DNA of 64,000 nt, taken from positions 186,001 through 250,000 of the forward strand of contig NZ_CBDDGH010000001.1 of the NCBI RefSeq assembly GCF_965227725.1. The letters are read 5' to 3'. Made by a program: the position numbers and the translations under genes. Shown in pieces: positions 17,158 through 25,785 of the stretch (the first letter of the stretch is position 1; the number at the start of each line of letters is the position of its first letter). The notes under the pieces were generated by a model. That model made no database searches. It saw nothing but the letters and a program-made list of their open reading frames with translations, and was not told where the DNA came from. Source of the DNA: Shimia sp965227725 (GTDB taxonomy: Bacteria; Pseudomonadota; Alphaproteobacteria; Rhodobacterales; Rhodobacteraceae).

Positions 17158-18105
17158 ATGCTCACACACCACCGCCCGATCCGGTCCATCGCCTGTGTTG
17201 GAGAAGTGATGATCGAAATGGCCCTGCAAGATCAAGCCACTGCGCGTCTCGGCGTGGCAGGAGACACGTTTAACACGGCCTATTATCTTAACAGACTTCT
17301 CGCAAATACAGGGGTATCGACCACCTATGTCACGGCCCTCGGGAATGATACCTTTTCAGATCGCATCCGCAGCACCATCGCAAGGCACGGCATAAAAACC
17401 GATTGCATCGAAACCCGCAAAGGCCAGATGCCAGGCCTCTACGCCATCGAAACCGACGAAAATGGGGAGCGTAGCTTCAGCTATTGGCGCTCCGCCTCCG
17501 CCGCCCGCACGCTTTTCTCCGAGCCTTGTGACGTGCCGCTTTCCACCCTCAATCGCTTTGATCTGGTGCTTTTTACAGGCATCAGCATGGCAATCCTGCC
17601 ACCTGAGACGCGTACCGCGATCCTCAACTGGATCGACATCTACCGTGCGGATGGCGGACTCGTTGCCTATGACAGCAACCACCGCCCTCGCCTTTGGGAA
17701 AGCACTAAGGTCGCCCGCGACATCAACACACAAATGTGGAAACGCACGGACATCGCCCTACCTTCCGTGGATGACGAAATCGCGCTCTTTGAGGACACCT
17801 CCGAGAATGCAGCCCTCGCCCGCCTGCGGTCTTACGGACTCACCTATGGCGCCCTCAAGCGTGGCCCCGACGGTCCACGCGAAATCGCAACAGGCGCTCC
17901 ACTCACAAACCCTAGCCCGGCTTCCAAAATGGAGGACAGCACCGCGGCAGGCGACAGTTTCGACGCGGGCTTTCTCGCCGCCACCTGCCTTGGCAAGGAC
18001 ATTCAAGCAGCCATGCATACGGGCCACCAACTCGCCGCCCATGTGGTCACCCAACCCGGCGCGATTGTGGATATCCCCGATCGTTTCGTCGTCGCTTTGA
18101 CCTGA
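17158..18105 (+). CDS. PfkB-family carbohydrate kinase (2-keto-3-deoxygluconate kinase-like)
   Basis: 315 residues, ribokinase fold. The C-terminal anion-hole/catalytic segment is STAAGDSFDAGF, with the catalytic Asp in AGD. The N-terminal VGEVMIEM and GDTFNTAYYL segments recall KdgK-type kinases. AGGAA precedes the ATG. It is divergent from the LacI/ABC operon and shares a 230-base promoter region holding the LacI palindrome, so it may phosphorylate a product of the imported sugar. Substrate not certain. Confidence 0.82.
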   Translation: MLTHHRPIRSIACVGEVMIEMALQDQATARLGVAGDTFNTAYYLNRLLANTGVSTTYVTALGNDTFSDRIRSTIARHGIKTDCIETRKGQMPGLYAIETDENGERSFSYWRSASAARTLFSEPCDVPLSTLNRFDLVLFTGISMAILPPETRTAILNWIDIYRADGGLVAYDSNHRPRLWESTKVARDINTQMWKRTDIALPSVDDEIALFEDTSENAALARLRSYGLTYGALKRGPDGPREIATGAPLTNPSPASKMEDSTAAGDSFDAGFLAATCLGKDIQAAMHTGHQLAAHVVTQPGAIVDIPDRFVVALT

Positions 18106-18116
18106 GCTATCCAACC

Positions 18117-18145
18117 AAAAAGCCCCAGCGCGATAGCGCCGGGGC
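18117..18145 (-). terminator. Terminator of the inositol-type ABC operon
   Basis: Stem GCCCC.GCGC / GCGC.GGGGC (18122-18145), followed on the minus strand by TTTTTGG. It lies downstream of the ATPase gene and between the convergent gene ends. Confidence 0.8.
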
Positions 18146-18169
18146 CTCTGAAGTGTTTAGGCAGAAAGC

Positions 18170-18958
18170 TTAAACCGTGCCGCCCAAACTGTCTTCCAGC
18201 GCCACTAGTTCCTGACCACCGGCCATCATATCTTGCAGTTCATCCGGCGTGATTTGCCCACGCTGCGAAGTGCCGAGCGTCTGACCACGGTTGAGCACCG
18301 TAAAGCGATCGCCAACGGCCAGAGCATGGCGCACATTATGCGTGATAAACACCACCGCGACACCCTGCTTGCGCACCTTGTCGATGGTGGCGAGCACATT
18401 GGCCGTCTGACGCACCCCAAGCGCGGACGTCGGCTCGTCAAGGATCAGAACTTTTGCGCCAAAATGCACCGCCCTCGCGATGGCAACCGTCTGCCGCTCA
18501 CCGCCTGAAAGCGTCCCAACAGCCTGATCTGGTCCGCGCAGATTGATGCCCATCTTGCGCATCTCTTCCATCGTGACCTGATTGGCATAGTCGTGGTCAA
18601 AGAACTTCATCGGACCGATCTTCTTCACCGGCTCATTGCCCATAAAAAAGTTCCGGCTCACCGACATCAGCGGGATCATCGCCAAATGCTGGTGAACTGT
18701 CGCGATCCCCGCCGCAATCGCATCGCGTGGATCGGCAAAATGCATTTCCTTGCCTTCAAACAGGATCTGCCCTTTGGTCGGCTTGTGTACGCCAGACATG
18801 GTCTTGATGAAGGTGGATTTCCCCGCGCCGTTGTCACCGAGTAGACAGTGACATTCGCCTGGAAATACATCGACGGACACACCGGCGAGCGCAATCACGC
18901 GACCAAAGTGCTTGGCGATGTTTTGCATCTGAATGATGGGGGCTTTTTCCGGGTTCAT
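18170..18958 (-). CDS. Sugar ABC transporter ATP-binding protein (CUT2 type), probable inositol importer
   Basis: 262 residues, a single nucleotide-binding domain rather than the ~500-residue double domain of RbsA; FrcA-like. Walker A GDNGAGKST is at residues 41-49, the signature is LSGGERQTVAIARA, and Walker B is VLILDEPTSALG. One base separates it from the permease stop. The substrate assignment rests on the adjoining inositol genes and on a shared operator, not on the ATPase itself. Confidence 0.9.
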   Translation of the reverse strand: MNPEKAPIIQMQNIAKHFGRVIALAGVSVDVFPGECHCLLGDNGAGKSTFIKTMSGVHKPTKGQILFEGKEMHFADPRDAIAAGIATVHQHLAMIPLMSVSRNFFMGNEPVKKIGPMKFFDHDYANQVTMEEMRKMGINLRGPDQAVGTLSGGERQTVAIARAVHFGAKVLILDEPTSALGVRQTANVLATIDKVRKQGVAVVFITHNVRHALAVGDRFTVLNRGQTLGTSQRGQITPDELQDMMAGGQELVALEDSLGGTV

Positions 18959-18959
18959 A

Positions 18960-20084
18960 TCAACGCTCCCCCGTAATGATGCGACGGATATAGGTGTTCA
19001 GGATCACGGCTCCCAGCAAGATAACTCCGAGGAACACGCGGAACAGCGAGCTCTCCACGCCTGCAAAAAACAGCCCCTGCTGGACCACCCCAAAGATCAG
19101 CGCTCCCAAAGCAGCCCCGATCACGGAGCCATAGCCCCCGGTCAGCAAGGCGCCGCCAATCACCACAGCAATGATGGCTTCAAACTCTTTCAGAAGGCCG
19201 CGGTCAGAGCCGGCACCGCCAAACTCCATCACCTGACAGGTGGCAAAGACGGTTGCGCAGAAAGCGGTGAACATGAACATCAGGATCTTCACCTTGTCGA
19301 CGGGCACACCAGAGTTGCGCGCCGCTTCCGCATCGCCGCCAGCCGCGTAGATCCAGTTGCCAAAGCGGGTCTTGGTCAGGATGATGTGGCCAACAATCAC
19401 AAGCAGGATCGCCCAGACAATAAGCATCGGCAGGCCGTCTACCACGGGCTGGCCTTTGCGGGTGCCACGCTCAAACACAGCAATGATCCCGGCATCACCC
19501 ATCCACTGGAAGAATCCGGTGAAGATCTTGCCCCCAAACACGGCCGCCAGCCAATCGCCTTCTGCCGCTTCACCGACGCCACCAATGATGGTTTTACGCT
19601 CAATGGTCTGTGGCAGATAGATCGCAAAGCCGCGCAAAATAAACAGAAACGCCAGCGTCACGATGAAACTCGGTAGCCCTGTGCGCACCACGATAAAACC
19701 GTTCAACGCGCCGATAGAGACCGCAATCGCAAAGGTCACGATAATGGCCATCCAGACCGGCCAGCCCAAAGTGACGCTGAAGATCGCAATCAACATCCCG
19801 GCAAAACCAATCATCGACCCGACGGAGAGGTCAAACTCACCAGCGATCATCAGCAGACAGGCCCCCACCGCAATGATCATGAACTGCGCCGAAATCTGGC
19901 TCCAGTTCATAATGCCCTGGCTGTTGAACATGCCGCTGTCAAAAGCGAACAAAAGGAAAAAGGTGAACACGGCAACGGTGCCAACGATCCCGCCCAGTTC
20001 CGGACGGATCAGCGCTTTGCGGAAACGCGAGATTTCCTTGATGCGCTCATCGGCATTGGCCGCGGGTTGCGTCGCGTTTGTCAT
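18960..20084 (-). CDS. Sugar ABC transporter permease (RbsC family), probable inositol importer
   Basis: 374 residues, slightly longer than RbsC. It is strongly hydrophobic with about 8-10 membrane segments; FDLSVGSMIGFAGM and TGLPSFIVTLAFLFILRG are hallmarks of CUT2 permeases. GGGAGATG precedes the ATG. It forms the membrane channel with the ATPase downstream and the periplasmic binding protein upstream. Confidence 0.92.
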   Translation of the reverse strand: MTNATQPAANADERIKEISRFRKALIRPELGGIVGTVAVFTFFLLFAFDSGMFNSQGIMNWSQISAQFMIIAVGACLLMIAGEFDLSVGSMIGFAGMLIAIFSVTLGWPVWMAIIVTFAIAVSIGALNGFIVVRTGLPSFIVTLAFLFILRGFAIYLPQTIERKTIIGGVGEAAEGDWLAAVFGGKIFTGFFQWMGDAGIIAVFERGTRKGQPVVDGLPMLIVWAILLVIVGHIILTKTRFGNWIYAAGGDAEAARNSGVPVDKVKILMFMFTAFCATVFATCQVMEFGGAGSDRGLLKEFEAIIAVVIGGALLTGGYGSVIGAALGALIFGVVQQGLFFAGVESSLFRVFLGVILLGAVILNTYIRRIITGER

Positions 20085-20137
20085 GCGACATCTCCCATCT
20101 GCTGTGAATTTTGGATTGGTTTGTCTGGGTGGGGAAA

Positions 20138-20160
20138 GGGCACCGGATGTGGCGGCGCCC
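20138..20160 (-). other. Intercistronic hairpin between binding-protein and permease genes
   Basis: GGGCACCG / CGGCGCCC pair with one wobble on the RNA, in the 107-base gap after the binding-protein gene. It probably stabilises the upstream message or attenuates readthrough; a similar arrangement is seen at 14375-14404. Confidence 0.4.
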
Positions 20161-20191
20161 CTCGCCTATTTTTACTTATCAAGCCAGTGGC

Positions 20192-21142
20192 TTAGCGATA
20201 CTCGCCCGCAAACTCTTCAACTTTTTCAAGACCATCGGCGGTTACAAAGCCCGGACCGGAGTTGATGTTGTTGCCTGGCAGCACGCCATAACGGTGATAG
20301 TTGGTCAGAACCACAACAGGCAGGTACGCCTGCAAGAAAGGCTGCTGGTCGATACCCCAGTTGATCACGCCCGCTTTGATGCCCTTCACGATCTCTTCGC
20401 CGAGGTCGAAGGTGCCAAAGTAGATGTCGCCGGCCATGCCGTTTTCATCCAGCGCCAGCAGAGTTGGGTCAGCAGATGTTGGGCCAAGCGTCAGAACCGC
20501 GTCGGTTTCTGGATTTGCGTTCAGATACGCCAGCACGCGGTTTTTGATCTCCGCAGGGTCTTGGCCGCTGTCGATCATCTGGTCACCCAGATCCACACCC
20601 AGACCATCTGCGAAGCCCTGACAACGCTCGGTCGAAGACGGTGAGGAGATGTAGTGGTTCACACAGAGGAAGCTGCCAACGCCGTCGCCTTTGGCACGTA
20701 CACCCGCCGCATAGCCGGCATCATACTCAGGCTGACCAACATACATCAGCGCACCCACTTCACGGGCTTGATCTGGCGTACCGGAGTTCATGATGATCAC
20801 ATCCACACCGCTGTCCACAGCCGCTTTGATAGGGCCGGAAAGCACATCATAGTCGCTCAGCGTGGTGATGATTCCATTTGGCCCAGAAGCCGCCGCCTGC
20901 TCGATGATCCGCGCCATATCCGCCAGATCGCCGGTTGGCGGGTTGCGATACTCGACGTCGACACCCATCTGATCGCCCGCCAACGCGATGCCATTTTTGA
21001 TGGTGTTCCACCAGCTGTCACTGTCTGGTGCGTGGCTGACCAGAATATATTTTTCGCCATCAGCGGCGGCAGTGTTGGCCAGCGCAAAAGGCGCGGCCAC
21101 AACGGCAGCCGCCAAAGCCAGCTTCTTGGTAAATGAAGTCAT
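20192..21142 (-). CDS. ABC transporter sugar-binding protein (RbsB-like), probable inositol-binding protein
   Basis: 316 residues. A clear signal peptide (residues 1-27, ending ANTAAA before DGEKYILVSHAPD) leads to a periplasmic-binding-protein type I fold. NGIITTLSDYDVLSGPIKAAVDSGVDVIIMNSG is typical of CUT2 binding proteins. GGGAGGAAAAC precedes the ATG. It is first in the operon and is divergent from the LacI regulator, whose likely operator sits between them. An inositol ligand is inferred from the shared operator with iolD. Confidence 0.9.
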   Translation of the reverse strand: MTSFTKKLALAAAVVAAPFALANTAAADGEKYILVSHAPDSDSWWNTIKNGIALAGDQMGVDVEYRNPPTGDLADMARIIEQAAASGPNGIITTLSDYDVLSGPIKAAVDSGVDVIIMNSGTPDQAREVGALMYVGQPEYDAGYAAGVRAKGDGVGSFLCVNHYISSPSSTERCQGFADGLGVDLGDQMIDSGQDPAEIKNRVLAYLNANPETDAVLTLGPTSADPTLLALDENGMAGDIYFGTFDLGEEIVKGIKAGVINWGIDQQPFLQAYLPVVVLTNYHRYGVLPGNNINSGPGFVTADGLEKVEEFAGEYR

Positions 21143-21230
21143 GTTTTCCTCCCAAAATTACGTCTTCATGGCACGCAGGCGGCTCCAATCCGCCTTCTCC
21201 GACACAAGTTTAAGCACATCCCAATTCACT

Positions 21231-21246
21231 TTGCAACCGGTTGCAA
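21231..21246. promoter_or_regulatory. LacI-type operator TTGCAACCGGTTGCAA (copy 1)
   Basis: Perfect 16-bp palindrome midway between the divergent binding-protein and LacI genes. The flanks extend the symmetry (TTCACT on the left, AGTGAA on the right). An identical 16-mer occurs at 25680-25695 upstream of iolD. Confidence 0.88.
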
Positions 21247-21327
21247 AAAGTGAATTTCCATTTCATGCTGCATTCACTGGGGAAACAGAGTAGACACGCC
21301 AAAACGCAGAGTTAGGATCAGAACATT

Positions 21328-22335
21328 ATGGCCGTGACATTGAAAGAGGTTGCAGAACGCGCCGGGGTCTCCCGCTCCGCGGTGTCACGCACCTTCACGG
21401 ACGGCGCTTCCGTTTCTGACAAGATGCGCCGCAAGGTGGAAAAGGCAGCGCGCGAGCTGGGCTACAGCCCAAATGCGCTGGCATCCTCGCTCACCACCGG
21501 CCGCACAAAACTCATCGGTCTTATCTCCAACAACTTCCACAACCCGATTTTTTTGGAGGTTTTTGATCTCTTCACACGCGGCCTTCAGGATCGCGGCCTA
21601 CGCCCCCTTCTGGTGAACCTCACAGACGAAACCGACCCGGAAAATTCCGTGCGTATGCTGCGTCAGTATTCTGTGGATGGGGTCGTGGTGGCCTCCTCCA
21701 CCCTACCCCCAGGCTTTGCCAAAGCGTTCCGCGATGCGGGTGTGCCGGTGGTGCACTCCTTTGGCCGCGCCTCCTCCTCCCCCCAAGTGCATGTGGTGGG
21801 AATCGACAACGCAGAATGCGGTCGCATGGCCGCCCGCGAGCTTGTTGAACGCGGCTACACCCATGTTGGCTTCATGGGTGGCCCAGAAGGCGCAACCTCG
21901 ACCCAAGATCGCTACACCGGCTTCATGTCAGAGATGTCGGCACACCCATATGTGAAGGTCAGCTATTCATTCGCCGACCAATATTCCTTTGATGCCGGAC
22001 GGCGTGAAATGCTTCGCCTGCTCAAGAACAGCCCCGCAGAAGCGTACTTTTGTGGGGATGACGTTCTCTCAATCGGCGCGCTTTCAGCTATTGACGACAG
22101 CGGCTTGAGCTGCCCGGAAGATATCGGCCTCATTGGCCTCAACGACATGGAAATGTCGCGCTGGGAGAACATCGACCTCACAACCATCCACCAACCAATC
22201 CGACAAATTGTAACGTCATCAATTGAACTGATGGTCGCGATGCTCGACGATCCAGAGCGCTACCCGGAAACGCGGATCTTCCCTTGTTCGATTGTGGAAA
22301 GAGGCACCTTACGCGCACCTATTGAAGGCGATTGA
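21328..22335 (+). CDS. LacI-family regulator, probable regulator of inositol uptake and catabolism
   Basis: 335 residues. The HTH VTLKEVAERAGVSRSAVSRTFTDG is at the N-terminus, followed by a sugar-binding-protein-like effector domain (LIGLISNNFHNPIFLEVF). It is divergent from the ABC operon. The same palindrome occurs at this promoter region and at the iolD promoter region, so one regulator probably represses both units and itself. The inducer would be an inositol or inositol-derived intermediate (inference). It is a functional counterpart of the RpiR- or DeoR-type IolR of other bacteria. Confidence 0.88.
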   Translation: MAVTLKEVAERAGVSRSAVSRTFTDGASVSDKMRRKVEKAARELGYSPNALASSLTTGRTKLIGLISNNFHNPIFLEVFDLFTRGLQDRGLRPLLVNLTDETDPENSVRMLRQYSVDGVVVASSTLPPGFAKAFRDAGVPVVHSFGRASSSPQVHVVGIDNAECGRMAARELVERGYTHVGFMGGPEGATSTQDRYTGFMSEMSAHPYVKVSYSFADQYSFDAGRREMLRLLKNSPAEAYFCGDDVLSIGALSAIDDSGLSCPEDIGLIGLNDMEMSRWENIDLTTIHQPIRQIVTSSIELMVAMLDDPERYPETRIFPCSIVERGTLRAPIEGD

Positions 22336-22398
22336 AAGCGGTATACGTGCCCCTCCACACATGTAGCGTTATTGACCTCTAGAAAGATCAAAGAGGCC

Positions 22399-23532
22399 TC
22401 ATCGAAACATCGTTGGTCGCGCATCCATCCAGGCGCCACCGTCTTTGGCAGAGGCCACTGCGGTATAAACCGCCGCCATGGAGCGCACACCGGCTGCAGC
22501 ATCCGGCAAACCGTCACGCACCTCACCCGCAATCGCATCGGCCAAATCGCAGTAGATGTTGGCAACGGCCAACGGGAAGCCTTCCGGATGGGCAATCGCC
22601 ACACGGCTCAGCCGTTGCGCATCCTCATAGAGCCCCGCCTCACCCTTTTCGATAACCTGCGTGCGGCCACCAACAGGCGTGTAGATCAGCTGGTTCGGCT
22701 GCTCAGACGCCCAGCGCAGCCCGCCGGTTTCACCAAACACCTGAATATCAAAGCCATGTTGCCGCCCGATGGCCACCGAAGAAGTCCACAGCCGTCCCAC
22801 GGTGCCACCGCTCATGCGGAAATTAACCATCGCATCATCTTCCAACTCGCGGCTTGCAATGGTTGAAGCGAAATCTGCCGACAGGCTTTCCACCTCGTCA
22901 TCCGCAATGAAGCTCGCCATATGCAGCGCGTGAATCCCGCAATCTGCGAACTGCCCGGACACGCCCGCCATCGCAGGATCATAGCGCCAGCGCACACGCG
23001 GATTGTCAGCGTCCGCGGCATCCCCATGGTGGCCGTGGCTGAAGTTTGTCACCACCAAACGCACCTTGCCGATCTCACCTGCACGCACCATTGCGCGGGC
23101 CTGACGCACCATCGGATAGGCGGAATAGCAATAGTTCACCGCACAGATCTTGCCCGAGGCAGCGGCAATCTTCACAATCTCCTCCCCCTCCTCCACAGTC
23201 ATGGTCATAGGCTTTTCGCAAAGAACGTTAAAACCCGCTTCCAGAAACGACTTGGTGATCTCAAAATGAGTGGAGTTTGGTGTGGCCACCGTGACCAGAT
23301 CGACGCGATCCTCTCGACCTCGCTCTCCCGCCAGCATTTCAGTCCAGTCGCCATACGCACGATCTTCAGCCACACCAAGGCGCTGCGCATATTCCTTGCC
23401 CACGTCAGGCCGATGATCCAGCGCGCCAGCGGTAAACTCAAAGCGCCCATCCGCCAGCGCCCCCAATCGGTGAGCCGGTCCGATCTGACTGCCTTCGCCG
23501 CCACCAATCATGCCCCATTTCAGCTTTTTCAT
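22399..23532 (-). CDS. Gfo/Idh/MocA-family dehydrogenase (copy 1)
   Basis: 377 residues from the ATG at 23532, with GGAGGAGAG just upstream; the frame opens earlier, but the family N-terminus is KLKWGMIGGGEGSQIG. CEKPMTM carries the family lysine, and YDPAMAGVSGQFADCGIHALH is the C-terminal domain with the catalytic His region. Members oxidise or reduce polyols and sugars with NAD(P). It is last in the minus-strand dehydrogenase/epimerase operon of the inositol locus; it may act on a different inositol isomer or on a keto intermediate. Confidence 0.88.
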   Translation of the reverse strand: MKKLKWGMIGGGEGSQIGPAHRLGALADGRFEFTAGALDHRPDVGKEYAQRLGVAEDRAYGDWTEMLAGERGREDRVDLVTVATPNSTHFEITKSFLEAGFNVLCEKPMTMTVEEGEEIVKIAAASGKICAVNYCYSAYPMVRQARAMVRAGEIGKVRLVVTNFSHGHHGDAADADNPRVRWRYDPAMAGVSGQFADCGIHALHMASFIADDEVESLSADFASTIASRELEDDAMVNFRMSGGTVGRLWTSSVAIGRQHGFDIQVFGETGGLRWASEQPNQLIYTPVGGRTQVIEKGEAGLYEDAQRLSRVAIAHPEGFPLAVANIYCDLADAIAGEVRDGLPDAAAGVRSMAAVYTAVASAKDGGAWMDARPTMFR

Positions 23533-23583
23533 GAGCTCTCTCCTCCCCATGATGTCAGCGGAGATGCACCGACATCGCACCCC

Positions 23584-23638
23584 CGCAATACTGTTGCGAT
23601 ACCGACGCCTTACAGACGCGATACCGACGCCACATTTT
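23584..23638 (+). repeat. 11-bp phased tandem repeat array B
   Basis: Contiguous 11-mers CGCAATACTGT, TGCGATACCGA, CGCCTTACAGA, CGCGATACCGA, then CGCCACATTTT, which overlaps the stop codon of the epimerase-like gene. It has the same unit and the same plus-strand orientation as arrays A and C. It lies in the 104-base gap between two co-directional genes. Confidence 0.85.
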
Positions 23639-24530
23639 AGATAAAACCAATGGTTTCCAGATACTCTCGGTTCTTACGCGCATCTCCGACAGGGTCTGGA
23701 TCCAAGAGCGGATCACAATCCTGCTCCACTGTGCACCACCCCTCAAATCCGGCATCCAACAGAACCTGGCGAACAGCCGGGAAATCCACATCCCCATCAC
23801 CAAGGTTGCAGAAAATCCCTTGTCCGCAAGCGTCATAGAAACCCGTGCGATTGGCGATCACCTCAGCCTTGACCTTCGGGTCTATGTCTTTGAAGTGCAT
23901 GTAGGAAATGCGCCCCACGTGTTTTTTCATGAAGGCAACCGGATCAAAACCCGCGTAAGAATGATGCCCTGTGTCAAAACAGATCTTCAGGAGGCTCTCA
24001 TCCACTTCATCCAGCAGACGCTCAAGTTCTGGCTCAAAATCCATAAACCCCGCGGCATGCGCGTGAATACCAACAGTCAGCCCATATTCCTCAGAGCCGA
24101 TACGCGCCGTTTCCGCAATACGGTCACGATAGGCGCTCCACTCAGTCTGATCCATCTGCTCCGCTTCACCCGCACGCCCAGCAGTTGGCGCCCGACGTGG
24201 AGAGATTGAGTCAATTAAAACAAGATGTTGCGCACCATGCGCCTTCAGAGCCTTAGCTGTCCGATGGGTGGCGTCGAGCACATCTTCCCAAGCGCTTGGA
24301 TCATGATAGGCACGGAACACCACGCCACCAATCAACTCCAGCTCATGCTCCGCCAAAGCATCCGACAACATTGCAGGATCTTCTGGCATAAAGCCCACCG
24401 GGCCCAGCTCTATGCCCTTATATCCCGCTTCAGCGCATTGCTTTAAAACAGTTTTCCAGCTTGGATTGCGGTCATCTTCCGCAAATTCAACACCCCAAGA
24501 GCAGGGCGCATTGCCAATTCGCATCGTCAT
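23637..24530 (-). CDS. Sugar phosphate isomerase/epimerase, IolE/MocC-like
   Basis: 297 residues, an AP-endonuclease-2-type TIM barrel. The start GNAPCSWGVEF resembles MocC and related proteins. The end LGDGDVDF followed by GWCTVEQDCDP matches IolE, which dehydrates 2-keto-myo-inositol. HFKD and FDTGHHS supply metal-site residues of the family. The ATG at 24530 has GGAG nine bases upstream. It lies in an operon between two Gfo/Idh genes, opposite iolD. I favour inosose dehydratase; an inosose isomerase (IolI) role is possible. Confidence 0.8.
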   Translation of the reverse strand: MTMRIGNAPCSWGVEFAEDDRNPSWKTVLKQCAEAGYKGIELGPVGFMPEDPAMLSDALAEHELELIGGVVFRAYHDPSAWEDVLDATHRTAKALKAHGAQHLVLIDSISPRRAPTAGRAGEAEQMDQTEWSAYRDRIAETARIGSEEYGLTVGIHAHAAGFMDFEPELERLLDEVDESLLKICFDTGHHSYAGFDPVAFMKKHVGRISYMHFKDIDPKVKAEVIANRTGFYDACGQGIFCNLGDGDVDFPAVRQVLLDAGFEGWCTVEQDCDPLLDPDPVGDARKNREYLETIGFI

Positions 24531-24548
24531 TGCTTGTCACTCCGAAAA

Positions 24549-25652
24549 TCAGAAGCCTTTGATATCTTTCCAGCTCTTGGCTTCGCTTGACGCCAAAGCT
24601 GCCGCGATCACGCGGTTTACCTCATGTCCATCGCGAAAGGTCGGCCAGACCGCTTCCCCGGTTTCAATCGCGCGCAGAAAGTCCCGCGCCTCGATGATGA
24701 TCTGATCCTGATATCCGGTACCGTGCCCCGGTCCTTGGCAGAAGGGCTCATAGTCCGGATGCGCGGGGCCGGTCAGGATTTTAACAAATCCGCGCGTCTC
24801 TTCAGGGCCTTCCATACGATAAAGCCAAAGCGCATTCTGATCTTCCTGATCAAAACGGATCGCCCCTTTTGTCCCTGTGATTTCATAGGCGTAGCCCATC
24901 TTGCGACCCGTTGCGATGCGCGAGAAATACATATGGCCCATGGCGCCATTCTGAAAACGGCACATGATCTGCGCATGATCGTCGTTGGTCACACGACCAC
25001 CCGGGCGCTCTGCATGAACTGTCTCGACTTCCCCCAGAACTTTTGAAATCGGTCCCAACAATGCGAGTGCGGCGTTCACCATATGCGGCGCCAAATCGCC
25101 CATGGTGCCATTGGCCATGCCTTCGGTGCGCCAACTCGCGGGCGCCTCCGGGTCTGCATAGAAATCCTCGGTGTGCTCCCCTCGAAACCAAGTCACATTC
25201 CCAATCACGCCATCCGCTATCAGCTGGCGCGCAAATTGCGTTGCAGGCGTGCGCACGTAGTTGAAACCGACCATATTGGCGACACCTGCCGCCTCAGCCG
25301 CAGCGACCATAGCCGCGCCATCCTCAATCGACGCACCCAAGGGCTTTTCACAAAGAACAGGCTTGCCCAGAGCTAAAGCGGCTTCAGCAATGTCACGATG
25401 CGTCTCTTGCGGCGTCGCAATGACAATTGCTTCCACCTTCGGATCCGCTACCAATTCCCGCCAATCCGCTGTGGCCCGCGCAAACCCAAACGCAGCACGA
25501 TATCGCTCTGCACTCTCAGACCGCGAGGCACAGACCATCTCAAGCCGCGGGCGCAATGCCGTATTAAACACAGCGCCGACTGCGGACATCGCAACCGCAT
25601 GGGCTTTCCCCATGTAGCCACCGCCACATATGCCTATGCCAATCTCTGTCAC
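24549..25652 (-). CDS. Gfo/Idh/MocA-family dehydrogenase (copy 2)
   Basis: 367 residues if started at the GTG at 25652, which has GGAG eight bases upstream and begins TEIGIGICGGGYMGKAH; the longer open frame would run through the operator. GGGYMG is the NAD-binding loop and CEKPLG the family lysine motif. It heads the minus-strand operon with the IolE/MocC-like gene and copy 1 and shares a divergent promoter with iolD. Likely a scyllo- or other inositol dehydrogenase; specificity is not readable. Confidence 0.88.
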   Translation of the reverse strand: MTEIGIGICGGGYMGKAHAVAMSAVGAVFNTALRPRLEMVCASRSESAERYRAAFGFARATADWRELVADPKVEAIVIATPQETHRDIAEAALALGKPVLCEKPLGASIEDGAAMVAAAEAAGVANMVGFNYVRTPATQFARQLIADGVIGNVTWFRGEHTEDFYADPEAPASWRTEGMANGTMGDLAPHMVNAALALLGPISKVLGEVETVHAERPGGRVTNDDHAQIMCRFQNGAMGHMYFSRIATGRKMGYAYEITGTKGAIRFDQEDQNALWLYRMEGPEETRGFVKILTGPAHPDYEPFCQGPGHGTGYQDQIIIEARDFLRAIETGEAVWPTFRDGHEVNRVIAAALASSEAKSWKDIKGF

Positions 25653-25679
25653 CTTTGGCGCTCCGTTTTGAAATTCAGT

Positions 25680-25695
25680 TTGCAACCGGTTGCAA
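25680..25695. promoter_or_regulatory. LacI-type operator TTGCAACCGGTTGCAA (copy 2)
   Basis: Identical to the palindrome at 21231-21246. It lies 28 bases before the GTG of the dehydrogenase operon and about 90 bases before iolD, so binding would control both divergent transcripts. Confidence 0.88.
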
Positions 25696-25785
25696 AACTT
25701 GTATCGTGAGAATCGAAAGCTCGCAAGCTGCATTCGAGGGAGGTCGTAAAATTCTCCCCGAAAACTCCAAAGGGTTCGCGCTCAA

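Noticed and set aside
18933..19676. Plus-strand open frame of 247 codons
   Set aside because: Antisense to the RbsC-type permease; no protein-like motif.
23584..23638. CRISPR-like array
   Set aside because: The 11-bp units are contiguous with no unique spacers and no cas genes in the window; treated as a tandem repeat instead.
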